This document shows, one piece after another, positions 1 to 10,847 of a stretch of DNA of 64,000 nucleotides. Origin of the DNA: Halichondria panicea. Lineage: Eukaryota; Porifera; Demospongiae; Suberitida; Halichondriidae. The translations under genes were made by a program, and so were the position numbers. Position 1 is the first letter of the stretch, and each line of letters opens with the position of its first letter. Location: the NCBI RefSeq assembly GCF_963675165.1, contig NC_087383.1:4184979-4248978 (forward strand), given 5' to 3'. The notes beneath the pieces are model-generated. The model searched no databases and had not been told where the DNA came from. It worked only from the letters and a program-made list of their open reading frames with translations.

Positions 1-1746
1 AACAGGTGAGAATGATATTTTAAAGCAGTTGCTTCATTTAGCTATTTGTGTACATGTATGTGTTTAGTTTCCTGTCATAAACACTGTTTGTACATGTACG
101 TGTTCTCTGATTCTGGTGCCTTCGTGAATCCTGTTTATAGCAGTAACCTTTGAGTAGTTATACTTATTGTCCATATACATCAGAATTTATGGCAGTAAAC
201 CTCCGAGGACGAGGGCGAAGAGAATGATCTGCTTATAATTATGTGACCATGCACAATAGACTGCATGCTTCCATAATTGTATTCTCTCCTTTATTATGCA
301 GCCCCATGTTGACTACCTCCCTGGTCAAGTGTTTGAGGGCGGTGGCTGACACCTTTCACGCATCAGTGCTGGAGACTGCGTTCCCAGGGCAACTGTTTGC
401 CTCCCTCGTCCAATTGCTCCTCATACGAGAGCCCATCACACAGGCCCTACTCTGGCATCGTCTCGTAGATCACCATGCCAATAAAGACAAGATTCCTCTC
501 AACACGTGCGTGGATGTGTGTGTGTGTGTGTGTGCACCTTGCTATGTTCAGTGTGCATTTGAGGCGTACTAGATTTTATTTGTCAGTTACACAGGTCCAT
601 ATGAGCTTTTGTCTTAACTTTCACTATAATTATATACAATCATATGTGCAGTGCTTACAGCTACATGTACGTGTATTTCCTTGTGCAGTGATTGGGTGAG
701 TCTGGAGGCTGTCGGGCTCTCACTGGGTGTGGTTTTGAAAGGATTCATCTCTAAAACAGTCAACTCTCTCTTCACCAATCTCCTGGAACTGGCCAAAGCT
801 CTCTGCACTAGCCCTGCTAACACACTCGCTTTCTACCAACTCGTATTTCTCCTGACACTGGAATTCTCTCATCAAGGGCTCTCAGATATACTGGTCTTCC
901 TACACCAGCTGCAAGAGCTTGCTGTGAAGGAGAAAGGCCTTGAGGCACATCACAGAGTGGTGCTACATACTACAGTGGCGGGTGTGCTGTATCTAGCATC
1001 CAAGATTAGTCGAAACGAGGTACTCAAGATGCACATCGATGGAGTGATTGCTAAGAGGAGGGAGCCAGCTCCAAAGGCTATGGTGGGACATTGGGGTGAG
1101 TGTGTGTGTATGGGGGGCAGTCTTCTAAAGGGTGAGCAGGGTGTCATATAGGGGGGAAGGGGGATATCCCCCTCTAACTCCAATCCCCCTAAAATTTACA
1201 TTTAGGTACTAGTCGGAGTTCATAGCTGGCAATTTTACATACTAACAGCAAGAGCATACTAACAGCAAGAGTTTACTAACAGCAAGAGTTCATGATAAAG
1301 GTCTATTATGAACTCTCTTGCTAACAGTTGACCTTTTTTTGGCAAAATTTTTTAGTCACTTTTCTTATTACCCTCTCTATTTTAAAATTTTGTATGACAC
1401 CCTGGTGAGTATGGGGCAGTCTTGTACATGTGTGGGGGACGGTATTGAGGGTTGAGTATACCTACCAGATCACGAAACTCCTGAATGGGCGGGCGCAGGA
1501 GTTGTTCTAAAAATCATAATTATTTTGCTTTGTTGACCCTTTACCCGTCAATTTGGTAACGATCATCACATGCATATACTAATTACAATGTTGTTTGCAT
1601 GGGAGTACATCTTTACCAAATGCATTAATTTTGATGTGTTTTCCTTTTACCTTCTAGAGTGGTAGTAAGGTCATCTAGACATGGAGGAGAAGCTGCTCAA
1701 GAGGTCTCAAATCATGGACCCGGGTGTCATGGCTGAGCTGGAGTGA
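1..1746 (+). CDS. EFR3-like protein, internal to 3' exons (partial)
   Basis: The window opens at the end of an exon (bases 1-5, then GTGAG). Two clear exons follow: 302-505 and 689-1095, with AG/GT borders and matching phases. They encode an alpha-helical repeat protein. The segment from residues like LVDHHANKDK through HTTVAGVLYLASKI to AKRREPAPKA lines up with the EFR3 pattern I know (LIDRHDNR, then the alternation of helices ending in ETRKKEAPY). EFR3 proteins are plasma-membrane scaffolds that recruit the type III PI4-kinase complex with TTC7 and FAM126; this role is known for the family, not shown here. A candidate next exon, 1679-1776, joins in phase but meets TGA at 1744-1746, which would truncate the protein well short of the usual length of about 800 residues. 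The match is from memory of the family and is moderate; another HEAT-like protein is possible. Confidence 0.55.
1137..1404. mobile_element. Small TIR element in the intron after EFR3-like exon 689-1095
   Basis: The ends are CAGGGTGTCATA and TATGACACCCTG (12-bp inverted repeat). Inside, the motif ACTAACAGCAAGAG occurs three times in a row near 1239-1290. A shorter relative with CAGGGTGT/GACACCCTG ends is at 54003-54085. Non-autonomous DNA element, no coding capacity. Confidence 0.6.
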
Positions 1747-3576
1747 GAATTGGAACTGACCAACAGCAAGGCAGATGTGAGTAGTTTTAAATTGGTATGT
1801 ACACAAGCACACTGTTTCTGTGGTACATGTATATCAGACTAGTCTTACAGGTTGCAGTAGATTTATTGTGTCATATCCGCGAGGTACCGGTGTAAGCAGA
1901 TGTTACATGTACGTGCCCATTCATATCTCTCATGCTAGAGGTTTGGGGTCACGTGACTGCGATTAGATTTAGGGTGAGTACGGAAAGAGGGGCCACTGTG
2001 ATTAGCAGTACAAAGACCCTCATTTAGCCCCCCCCCTAATCGTTAATCCACATCATAGGATGGAAAAGAGGTGGTTAGAGCTTAATAAATGGGAGGGTGC
2101 GAGTTGAGCAGTCAATTTTTCTGTCGCTCACTGACAGCAGTTGTACTTTAGCATGTGTATGATAGTGGCTACGCATGAGCGGGAGACGTGCACGTGACCG
2201 TATCACATGTTCCTCGAGGCCTACGTTAAACATTCTTACACTGTTGCATGGTTGTACATGTGTAGCTTATCACAAGTTATTACAATTGCAAAAGGACTTA
2301 TTGTAAATCCTGTCCTAACTACAGAGACATTTTGATGCTAAAACCTTAGTAACTTCCATGATTGTATCTGTTGGTTAAGAGTTTATTATGTTTTCCTGTT
2401 TCTTTGCACAGTTTGTGTGTGTTATGCCACTTATGCCACTGTGATCGACCCACCCCATGCTGGAGGTTGATGTGAGTTGAGACTGAGAATGATGCCATTG
2501 CAATCACTTCAGTTAGATGAAATATGAGGAGAGTTGATGTTCTGTACAGCTGGAACATTTGGTGATTATTTGGCGAATGCAATGCAATACTATATACAGT
2601 GACGTTGTGTCCACCAGAACATTTTAATTTGGTAATCTTCGGTAAATCGCCAAATTAAAGCACCCATCAAGTTTTCCATTATAAGGGATTTGCATTTTAC
2701 AGGCAATTCCAAGTTATGATTCAGATTCCTTTTGTTGGCTTGTTACTGACCATCATAACAGAAGCCAACCAAAATACTGATTATACCCAATATTTACTGC
2801 ATTGTGGTTGCAGTGCTCAAGAATGATTATCCATCAACATGTGCTACCATAATTATAGCGGGGAATTTTCGTAGGGTAAAAAATTTGTTTAACTCGAAAA
2901 CGGTGATTTTAAAGAGTAAAAATTTCGTTTAGTCACTCATTGCCTGCACTGCATTCAAACGTTCTGGTAAGCCACACCTACGTTAAAATTTCGCGGAGGT
3001 CAGCTTGCCCACGAAAATAATTTTTTACCCCACGAAAATTACCCGCTATACGGCATTAATTGCTCTGGTGCGTATACTTTTGTCTACTTTTTGACTGAAG
3101 CTCAGACTCTACTACTAATCTAGACTTTAACAATTCATGTGTGAAGCCTATTGACTTATTTTATGCCCCAGTCTTAGGTATAACATTACAAGCAATAATT
3201 GTATGAACGTTATTTCTTACTCGCCCAGGTTCAGGTTTGGAAGTGTTGTGTTTGAGATCACGTCAGGCAGATAGAGAAGGTGGAGCTGGTCCTCCAGGTG
3301 AGGGTGTTAATTTGGTAGGTACATAAACTGTTCAAGAAGTTTACTGTATTAATTAGACTAAGATCTCAGGTATAGTGTTGGTATAATTATGCTTAAGAAT
3401 AATTATGTAAGTGCATCTTACAATATATTCATTCTTTGTCTTATGCCAGTTGAAGTGTTTCACTGCCCTCTCTTCTCCCCACACAGGACCTCCTTCAGCT
3501 GCAATACGAGGGCCTGGCAATCATGAAGATGCTTGGGAGGGCCAAAGTGAACGTTAATCTGCTCATCTTCCTATAA
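1679..3576 (+). pseudogene. Three exon-like segments with in-frame TGA codons
   Basis: Segments 1679-1776, 3229-3297 and 3487-3576 each have AG/GT borders and stay in one reading frame, ending at TAA 3574-3576. The joined frame is charged and heptad-like (for example ELELTNSKAD, RQIEKVELVLQDLLQLQYEG), as in a coiled coil. It holds two in-frame TGA codons (1744 and inside 3229-3297), each one transition from CGA (Arg). The first segment also joins in phase to the EFR3-like exon 689-1095. It may be the decayed 3' end of that gene or a relic of another coiled-coil gene. I do not recognise the family. The remaining sequence between the segments (1777-3228) shows only a small repeat (2857-3055) and a minus-strand ORF at 2346-2582 without support. 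Confidence 0.35.
2857..3055. mobile_element. MITE with ATAGCGGGTAATTTTCG-type ends
   Basis: Ends read as (T)ATAGCGGGGAATTTTCG and CGAAAATTACCCGCTATA, an inverted repeat. Close relatives lie at 15163-15373 and 40900-41100, and looser ones near 24983, 44738 and 61745-62203. The interior is non-coding and poly-T/poly-A rich. TA-type targets and these ends suggest a Tc1/mariner-class non-autonomous family; that class is inference. Confidence 0.6.
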
Positions 3577-3771
3577 ACAAAAGGCGTGGATTTGACTAGC
3601 TAATTACTTGCGTGTATAATTATAATTATATTCATTGACAATTTACAGCGCATTTCATTATTACTGCGCTATAGTTGTAAAAACCTTAAATTTGTTTTTA
3701 CTACACTATCGCAAATTATCACATTGAATATCATTATGGCAGAATAAAATTATTATTGTCAAAACTTTAAA

Positions 3772-6700
3772 TTAGAATGCATCAATCTGAGTCAGTCCAT
3801 TTCTCTTCCTCTCTTTGTTAGCGTCCCTGAATACAGTCTCGATACAGGATCTTAGGGGATAGGATACCGCCAATAGTGTTAGTTCAGAGCAGTGGGTGGT
3901 TAGATGTCTGGCAAGTATCTTCATTCCATCTTCTGTTATTGAGTCATTACCCATAATGTTCAGTGTTTCTGTATTGCTAATCAGTCCAGTTGATAGCTCC
4001 TCGATACTCTGATCAGTCAGTTTACAGTAACCCAAGTGCAATGTTCTCAGAGTCTTATTGACTGCAAGTCCAGCAGCAATGTGACGACAGCTAGTCACTG
4101 TGTTATAAGACAAATCAAGATGTTCAAGGGAATTGTTTGTATTCAGAAGTTGATAGAGGGCAGCTCCATTGTCATCTGATACTGTTAGTGAGCATCTGCC
4201 CAGGTCCAGGCTCTTTAATGATGTATTAGTTGACAAGGCCTCACAGATATTCTTCAGTTCAGTGTTACCAATAACATTGTTTGACAAGTTGAGGATTTCA
4301 AGAGTACTGTTTGTGTTCAGTAGTCGAGGGATTGCTCTGTGATCATTGAGAGATAGGAAGCACTTGGAGAAATCGAGAGTCTTTACTGATGTATTAGTTG
4401 ATAAGGCCTCGCAGAGTGTGCTAAGGCCACTGTTGCCAATGGCATTAATAGACAAAATCAATGTAAATATTGAAATAGTGTTCTCAATCACCTCAGCGAT
4501 GTGGTGTATCCCTTCTTCATGAATATCATTATTGCTAAGGTCAAAATTAATCTCGGAGTGTGAGTGTGAACACTTGGAGAGTCCTCGGGCCAGAAATTTG
4601 CAGCCTTGGTCACCAATAGAGCAACTGGTGAGGTTCAGTGTGAATCCATTACTGGTGTTGGAACAAACTGATACGAAATATCCAACAGAAAGGCAGTCAA
4701 TAGGATTCATTGTAGTGAAATAAAGATCTAGATTGTGATTAAGAAGATTAGCCACAAACACACACAGTGATGAGTCTTCAGCTTCGTACAAACAATTGAT
4801 GAGGGACAACAAAAGGATCTTCGACTCATACTCTTTCTCTTTCTCATTTTTAACAACTTTTCTGACCAGATCAAAAACAGTAGCTGGAACTGGACACAAG
4901 AATTGAGGTAGCAAACTGAGGATTGGTCTACTAGTTCTTAGTTTGGTGATACCAGCATAAAACTGGAAGACTGCATTGAACCGAGAATTACAAAACAGCT
5001 TCTGGAAGACAGAGATTTGTTGCTTGGGAGACATGAGAGAGATGTGGATTGCTGCTAGTAGCTCTTGAATAGACAGGTGAAGAAAGCAGTAGTAAACCAG
5101 ATGACAATCGTTAATGATACTAGGAACAGTTTGTAATAATCCAACGTTTGAAATTTCCTTCGTAATGCGAAGAGCAGCCAAATCCCTGTCAGTAAATGTT
5201 ATTTTGTTTTTTTCAATCCCATGATATGCAAGTTGACAAATTTGTACGGACTGTGTTCTGATTTCTGGGGGCAGTGAGTCTGGGGATGTGATGTCTCCCA
5301 CTGGAGTGGTCTTCCCCAACCTATCCTGGAGGTATCTCTTGAGAGAGCTCTGGACAACTGATGTGAATATCCCGTGGTTGGATGTTGGGAGTGAGTGGTT
5401 ATCAGAAAGGAAGCAATTAACGACAATGGAAGCATTGAGGGGGAGGTAGCAGCTACCTTCTACCACTGGGTTCTCTCGAATTCTCTCCAGTAGAGTCTGC
5501 ACAGCTTGTGAGTCACCTTGCAGACACTTGGTGAAGTACTGTTCTAGTTCATGTGAAGTGAACCCCAATACCTCCACCCTGGACGAGACTAGTGGGTGGA
5601 GCTCAGCCGAAGATGACGGTCGAGATGTTAAAATCACAGCTGATTCATGTAGTGGACTTTCTTGTGACATATCTGGTCGAATTAGTTTGTTGATAATGGA
5701 GTATCTAGGGAGGTCAGAAGGAAGCTCGTCCCATCCATCCAGCACCCACAGTACACCTTTGCCATACAATGATTTTATTACTGCCTCTGTCTCATTAGCC
5801 ATGGCCATATCGATGCAGGGAAGTATGTCAGTAATTGTCTTTGCTTCTCTAACAAGTGGATCTCTCAGTCTCACGAGGATTGCAATATCGAACTCTTGGA
5901 AAAGTTTCCCCTTTGCCCACTCCCGACAGATGTGCAGAGCAAGGGTGCTCTTGCCAGAGCCGGGAGCTCCTTCAATCAACACAAAGTTTCGTGTATCCTC
6001 AATCTCAGAGAAAATGTTAGTCAAGTTAACCGGAGTTTTTTTAAGTAAAATATCATCAATTTTCCCGGTAATTGTTAGTCTAACAAATTCATCGTCGATT
6101 CTTCCTCTCTGTATTTCTTCCCTCTGAATCATGGCTAGTTTGAAAATTTTCTTTGTTGGGACGGGAGGCCATTGTGTGGCTGATGTGGATACTTGTGTTT
6201 TGTAGCGACTTTGTAGGTAGTCCCTGTACGAGGACAGCTTGTGGTTCAGCAGGACCCTCTCTCGGGAGAGAGGACACGAGGTGGTGGAGTCTAGGGAAAC
6301 AAAACAATAGGTGAGTACCATTCCTAGTGATAGTATAATAGAGAATTGCATGTGTGTAACAATAGCAACTTCAACAACCTGTTGTGTGACTAATGCTAGT
6401 TGAGGAACTCAGACACTCGTGCTGATTGTACCGAGACTGGGGTCTATTGGCACACTTACGTTTTTCCCATCTACTACTAAAGGCACTCCTTTGCTACAAA
6501 TCTGGCTCTCTGTATTTATTGGATTGTTTGTGTAGCTACAGGGTTTTGCAGAATCTTTGAAATAGAGGGTTTAGAGCGTTCCTTATATGGATATCTAATC
6601 TTTACACATTGTGGTGTCATAAACACATTGTGGTGAAATGCCAAGTCTGCTTAGGAAGCAAAATTCAAAAACAAAATGGTTTTTTCTTGTGAAAAAAACT

Positions 6701-7580
6701 GACCAAAGCATTATTTGGGATATAAGATGGAGAATAGTGCATCAGACAGAGCTGCTTGGACTATCTTATCAAAGTGTTGCTGAGAATCTTCAAGTTGATC
6801 CATCAACTGTTTGCAGAATAGTGCATTGTTGACATGCTGACTAAGATCTACAACTTATGGTTGACCACAGATAACCTTATAAGGAATGCTCAACGCAAAA
6901 CGCTTTTTTGTGGATATTGCAAAGATTCTGCAAAACCCTGTACCTGATTTTCTTTTGCAGCTTGTAGTTAATTTAATTGAAGACATTCTCACAAAACCAC
7001 TATGTTGTTACTTGTGGTTACTACTATACTAGCGCACGCATTGAAATTAAATACTGGGTGTGCAAGTCTCAGGATCTAACCGGTGCATTTTTGTGGTTAA
7101 ATTATGTCAATTTGTTACTATGTGTGGGCACCCTTACTACAGAAATTAAGTTGACAATCCCTTATTTGGTTGCAATCATTCCCACAATGTATGGTATCAC
7201 AATGACGACACAATGACCACACTCTCACATGACAGACTCACATTTGTCAGACAATTGCAAGTACTTGCACACTCGAATAGCAACGTCTCTTTTGAGCAGG
7301 GAGAGTATGGTGAGTAGCAGAGCTTGGAAAGTGGCGTCTAGTCCGTTGGTCAGTATCCAGAATTTCAAAGCCAGCAACATTCCTGCCAGAGTGCCATCTA
7401 CATATGCTCTAGTCCTAACATCAGTTTGTTCTCCAGGTAAGAGCTCCAGTTTTTCAAGATAGCCTTTGTGAACATTGTCGAAACATGCTGCTAACTCAGG
7501 TAGATCTGGTTCTTGTATTGCTGTATTGAGCTGCTCATCAGTCAGTTTCATTTCTGTTTTCAGATTGTCAATTGTGAGCT
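3772..7580 (-). CDS. NLR-A: DEATH-NACHT-LRR receptor, exons 2 and 3
   Basis: Cytosolic innate-immune-type receptor (family role). Exon 2 (7580-7242, 339 nt) encodes a DEATH-like helical domain ending in LLTILSLLKRDVAIRVCKYL. Exon 3 (6290-3772) encodes NACHT and LRRs. The P-loop is GAPGSGKS (about residues 229-236 of the assembled protein), Walker B is LWVLDGWDELPSD (about 302-314), and a sensor-like VILTSRPSSSAEL follows. About seven ribonuclease-inhibitor-type leucine-rich repeats occupy the C-terminal third. Exon 2 starts with AG after TCTGTTTTCAG and needs one G from exon 1; that exon is found at 21613-21637, giving 961 codons with stop (960 aa). Intron 2 (6291-7241) carries a small transposon. 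Long stretches are nearly identical to NLR-C. Upstream sequence 7581-7698 shows nothing coding. Confidence 0.9.
6539..6940 (+). mobile_element. TA-flanked element keeping only a transposase helix-turn-helix
   Basis: Ends CAGGGTTTTGCAGAATCTTT and its reverse complement (6921-6940) are bordered by TA on both sides, as for Tc1/mariner-class elements. The only ORF (6638-6832) reads like the N-terminal HTH of an IS630/Tc1-type transposase: RWRIVHQTELLGLSYQSVAE then NLQVDPSTVCRIV. No DDE catalytic region fits in 402 bp. It sits in intron 2 of NLR-A, on the opposite strand. Confidence 0.75.
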
Positions 7581-7698
7581 CTGAAAACAGATAAGCAAGC
7601 ACACAAGGTTATAGCAATCATCAATGGGGGTTTTATGCTTTAGCATGCAATTATTAAAACGTTTTATAAACCCACATTGCTAAGGTTATACACCCTAT

Positions 7699-7960
7699 CA
7701 CAGCCAAAAATCCACGGGTCCGTTTCAGGCCGTTAGTTGAAAACGGGCCGTTACGGGCCCGTGAACGGCCTGTATACAGGATGTAGCCCACCCACGTCCT
7801 GTATACAGGCCGTTCTCACGGGCTGTAAACAGGACGTTAGCCCACGTCCTGTTTACTATGGCACGCCATTTGTAACAAAATTCAGCCGGTCTAATTACAC
7901 GAAGGAAGTAAATGAAGACGTCATGGGCGGCATGTCAATACCTTTGTGTGACCTTTGACC
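7699..7960. repeat. Left TIR of the 13.9 kb insertion
   Basis: Inverted partner pieces are 21430-21593 (outer part) and 19735-19920 (inner part). The inner parts share the string ATTACACGAAGGAAGTAAAT and the flanking TATGGCACGCC..TTGTAACAAAATTCAGC segment. Confidence 0.75.
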
Positions 7961-8006
7961 TCATGTACTGTCGATTACATCCATATCCACGTGTTCAAAA
8001 GACAAT

Positions 8007-10231
8007 ATGGAAGTCAGCCGTGAAGAAGAAGATGATGATGTAGTTGTGGACATATCTAGCTGGTGTGACTTCTTCTCAGAAGTTTCTAGGTTTGTAGACA
8101 TGCTTGAGAGGCAGTACGGCTTGGCAAACGTGGCCTTCACTGAGTATGCTGTTTTAAGGCTCTCAACAACTATCAGAAGCCTGCAGAGTATAGAAGAAGC
8201 ATTGATCGCTCATGAAAACTCCGATGATTTAGAGGAAATAATTGGTTATGTAAACGAGCTTTCTGACATTTTAATGGTGTTACAATCTGTTTGGAGTAGT
8301 TATGAGGAGGCCATGAAGAATACCTCGGTGGTACAACGAGTACCACCTACTGTTGGTAATGGTAGAGGAAGGCCACGGTTTGACATAACACAGGAACAAA
8401 TTGAATATCTTCGCTATCTATCATTTAGCTGGAGTTCAATTTCCTCGTTGTTAGGAGTATCAAGAATGACACTTTACCGGAGAAAAAAACAATTTGGCAT
8501 TTCTTCAACAAATTCGTCTCTGACTGATTCTGAGTTGGACGAGCGTATTCGTGAGATCCGTAGAGAGCTACCATACAGTGGTGAAACAATTGTTATGGGA
8601 AGATTAAGAAGTATTCAGTGCTGTATTCCGCGTAAGCGTGTCAGGGAAAGTATCCGACGAATTGACCCACTGAACACTCCTTTACGATGGGGAAGGAATC
8701 GACACTCAAGAAGACCATATTCTGTTCCGGGTCCTAACTGCTTGTGGCATTTAGGTAAATAAGTTATAGTACGAGTGTTTATATCCTATGACAGTCACAA
8801 TATGCCATGGTTCACTTTCAAAGTAGTACCGTGGATGCAGTATATGTAATACTTTTTAACAAGCTAGACAAAATTAATTATCTGCAAGATTTTGTGCCAA
8901 ACTTGTCTAGTCTAGGGATCACAAATACCACAGTTGGCAGCCAGGGGAGGTTGAAAGGAAGTTGAGATCGTGCTCAATTAAAGCTATAAATGTGCTGAGT
9001 TGGCGCTATTATTATTGTGTCTAGTCAGCCTTTTAGTTATACTTATTAAGATATCAAGAGCTAGAGATGAGGAGTAGAAGAGCACCTACACGCCAGACTC
9101 CTGTCCAGGAAGAGAAGTCTCATCTCCGTAGATCTAGTACTTTAGCTAGGAGAAACCTTAGTTGAGATTTTTAAATCAGAAGCAGGTGCAGTGATCAATG
9201 TTGTACAGCTTGGGGTGAGAAAGAAGCCAGACCGCTCATTTTCTTGATGTCCAGTAGTTATCTATGAAACTGTTGACCAGACACAAAAATAGCGCCGATT
9301 CAGCACATTTATAGCGATATTTTTTGCATGTGATCCTAACTTCCTTCCAACCTCCTCGTTAATCGGTTGGCAGCACCTGCATGAAAGTAGGATGTATTTA
9401 TTCATAACCATAACAAGGCATTATGTATATTATTTCCTTTCCAGATGGTCATCACAAGCTGATAAGATGGCGTCTAGTGACCCATGGAGGCATTGACGGT
9501 TACTCCCGCCTGATTGTCTACCTCCACTGCAGCTCAAACACAAGGCATCAACGGTTTATAAGTATTTTTTGTCAGCAGTTGAGGAGAACGGTCTCCCATC
9601 ACGTGTGCGTACAGATTGTGGATTGGAGAATTTTGAAGTCGCTCGTCACATGCTACAACATCGTGGTCTTAACAGAGGTAGCATAATCACTGGTAGTTCC
9701 ACGCATAATCAGCGAATTGAGCGGCTATGGCGTGATGTTCACGGTGCTGTCACGAAATTGTATTACGAACTGTTTTACCACTTGGAGGAGTGTGGACTCT
9801 TAGACCCTCTAAATGACATGCACCTCTTCTGTCTTCATTATGTGTACCTACCACGCATAAATAGGGCCCTGGGTATTTTCAAGCGTGCTTGGAACAATCA
9901 TGGAGTACGCACGATGCACAATGCCACACCTCAACAGCTATTCACGGAAGGTGCCCTTCGTATGCACATTTCTGGATTGAACCCAGTTGAGTATCCCAAC
10001 AGTGAGTATTCTGAGTACGGTGTTGAAGAACTTCATGCCGATGAAAGTGATGATAACTCTGACTTGGAAGGTGTTCATGTCCCTCAAATGGATGCTAACA
10101 ATCAATATTCTCATCTTATCGAATTTGTGAGCAATCAAGTCAATCCACTTGCTGAAAGTGACAGTATTGCTATTGATATTTACCAGCGTGTGCTGCGAAC
10201 AATGGAACAATCTATTAACAATATAACCTAG
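8007..10231 (+). CDS. Integrase-type (rve, D-D-E) DNA transposase, one frameshift
   Basis: Two exons: 8007-8754 and 9445-10231, joined ...[14 protein letters not shown] across a 690-bp intron. The N-terminal half has helical sequence and a helix-turn-helix ([20 protein letters not shown], residues about 133-152). The catalytic part shows D in [10 protein letters not shown] in RTDCGLEN and E in [12 protein letters not shown], the order expected of an rve/IS3-like integrase core. Near 9548 the frame breaks: the upstream frame reads SSNT, the downstream frame resumes [16 protein letters not shown], as if one G were missing from AGGGCA. Everything else is open, so the loss is recent or an assembly error. 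It lies 308 bp inside the left TIR, as expected for an encoded transposase. The family looks like the eukaryotic IS3-like (IS3EU) group; this name is inference. Confidence 0.8.
8947..9356. repeat. Foldback element in the transposase intron
   Basis: Left arm GAGGTTGAAAGGAAGTTGAG and, further in, GCTATAAATGTGCTGAGTTG are matched inverted by 9332-9356 and 9290-9317. It fills most of the intron 8755-9444. Non-coding, non-autonomous insert. Confidence 0.6.
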
Positions 10232-10847
10232 CTGACTTTGTTCATATATATATACTCACATATAGACATCACTTGTTTGTCAGTTTGTATTATTGTGTAT
10301 GTGATTGATCCTTCAAGATGGGAGGCTATAGTGATCGCATTATGTATAATTGAAAGCAGGTGCTGATGCATCAATCAATTATTTCCAACGCATGTAAAAT
10401 ATCAACCGCGAACGCTTGACGTAGCAGCTAAGAATTTTGTTTAGCTTGCTCCAAGAACGTTGTTAAAAGAACAAGAAAAAGGTTGCACAGCACTAGTGCA
10501 GTCAACTCAACTTACTCTAGCTCCTTGACTGGCTAACAGTAGCCACAGTTAGGCTGACTAGCGCTAGCTATAAATGTGTCCTACTGTAAAGAACGCATAC
10601 GCTTCTTGTCATTCATTATTTCCTTTAATTAATTTAGTCAATCTTTGATCTCCGCCAAAAAGTTCAGACTAAAGTGCTCAGACGGTGTCTCTACGACAGC
10701 GGCTGATTCATGAGACTATATACATTTTGGTGTATGTGTATAATGGGTTGATTTATACTATGTATAAAGTGACTATAACTGTAGAAATTAACATCTCTTC
10801 GCACAATAACTCAAGGAAAAGAGAGCTGCATGCTGTACTGTCCTCAG
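10232..10847. other. Non-coding stretch inside the 13.9 kb insertion
   Basis: No ORF with recognisable content. Possibly the 5' region of the HECT gene that follows; I see no promoter I can defend. Confidence 0.3.

Noticed and set aside
614-823. Minus-strand ORF over the EFR3-like exon
   Set aside because: Antisense shadow of exon 689-1095, which has clean splice borders and protein-like sequence on the plus strand.
5528-6127. 199-codon plus-strand ORF inside NLR-A
   Set aside because: Mirror of the NACHT coding strand; a similar mirror ORF appears over NLR-C (43407-43976), as expected from codon bias.
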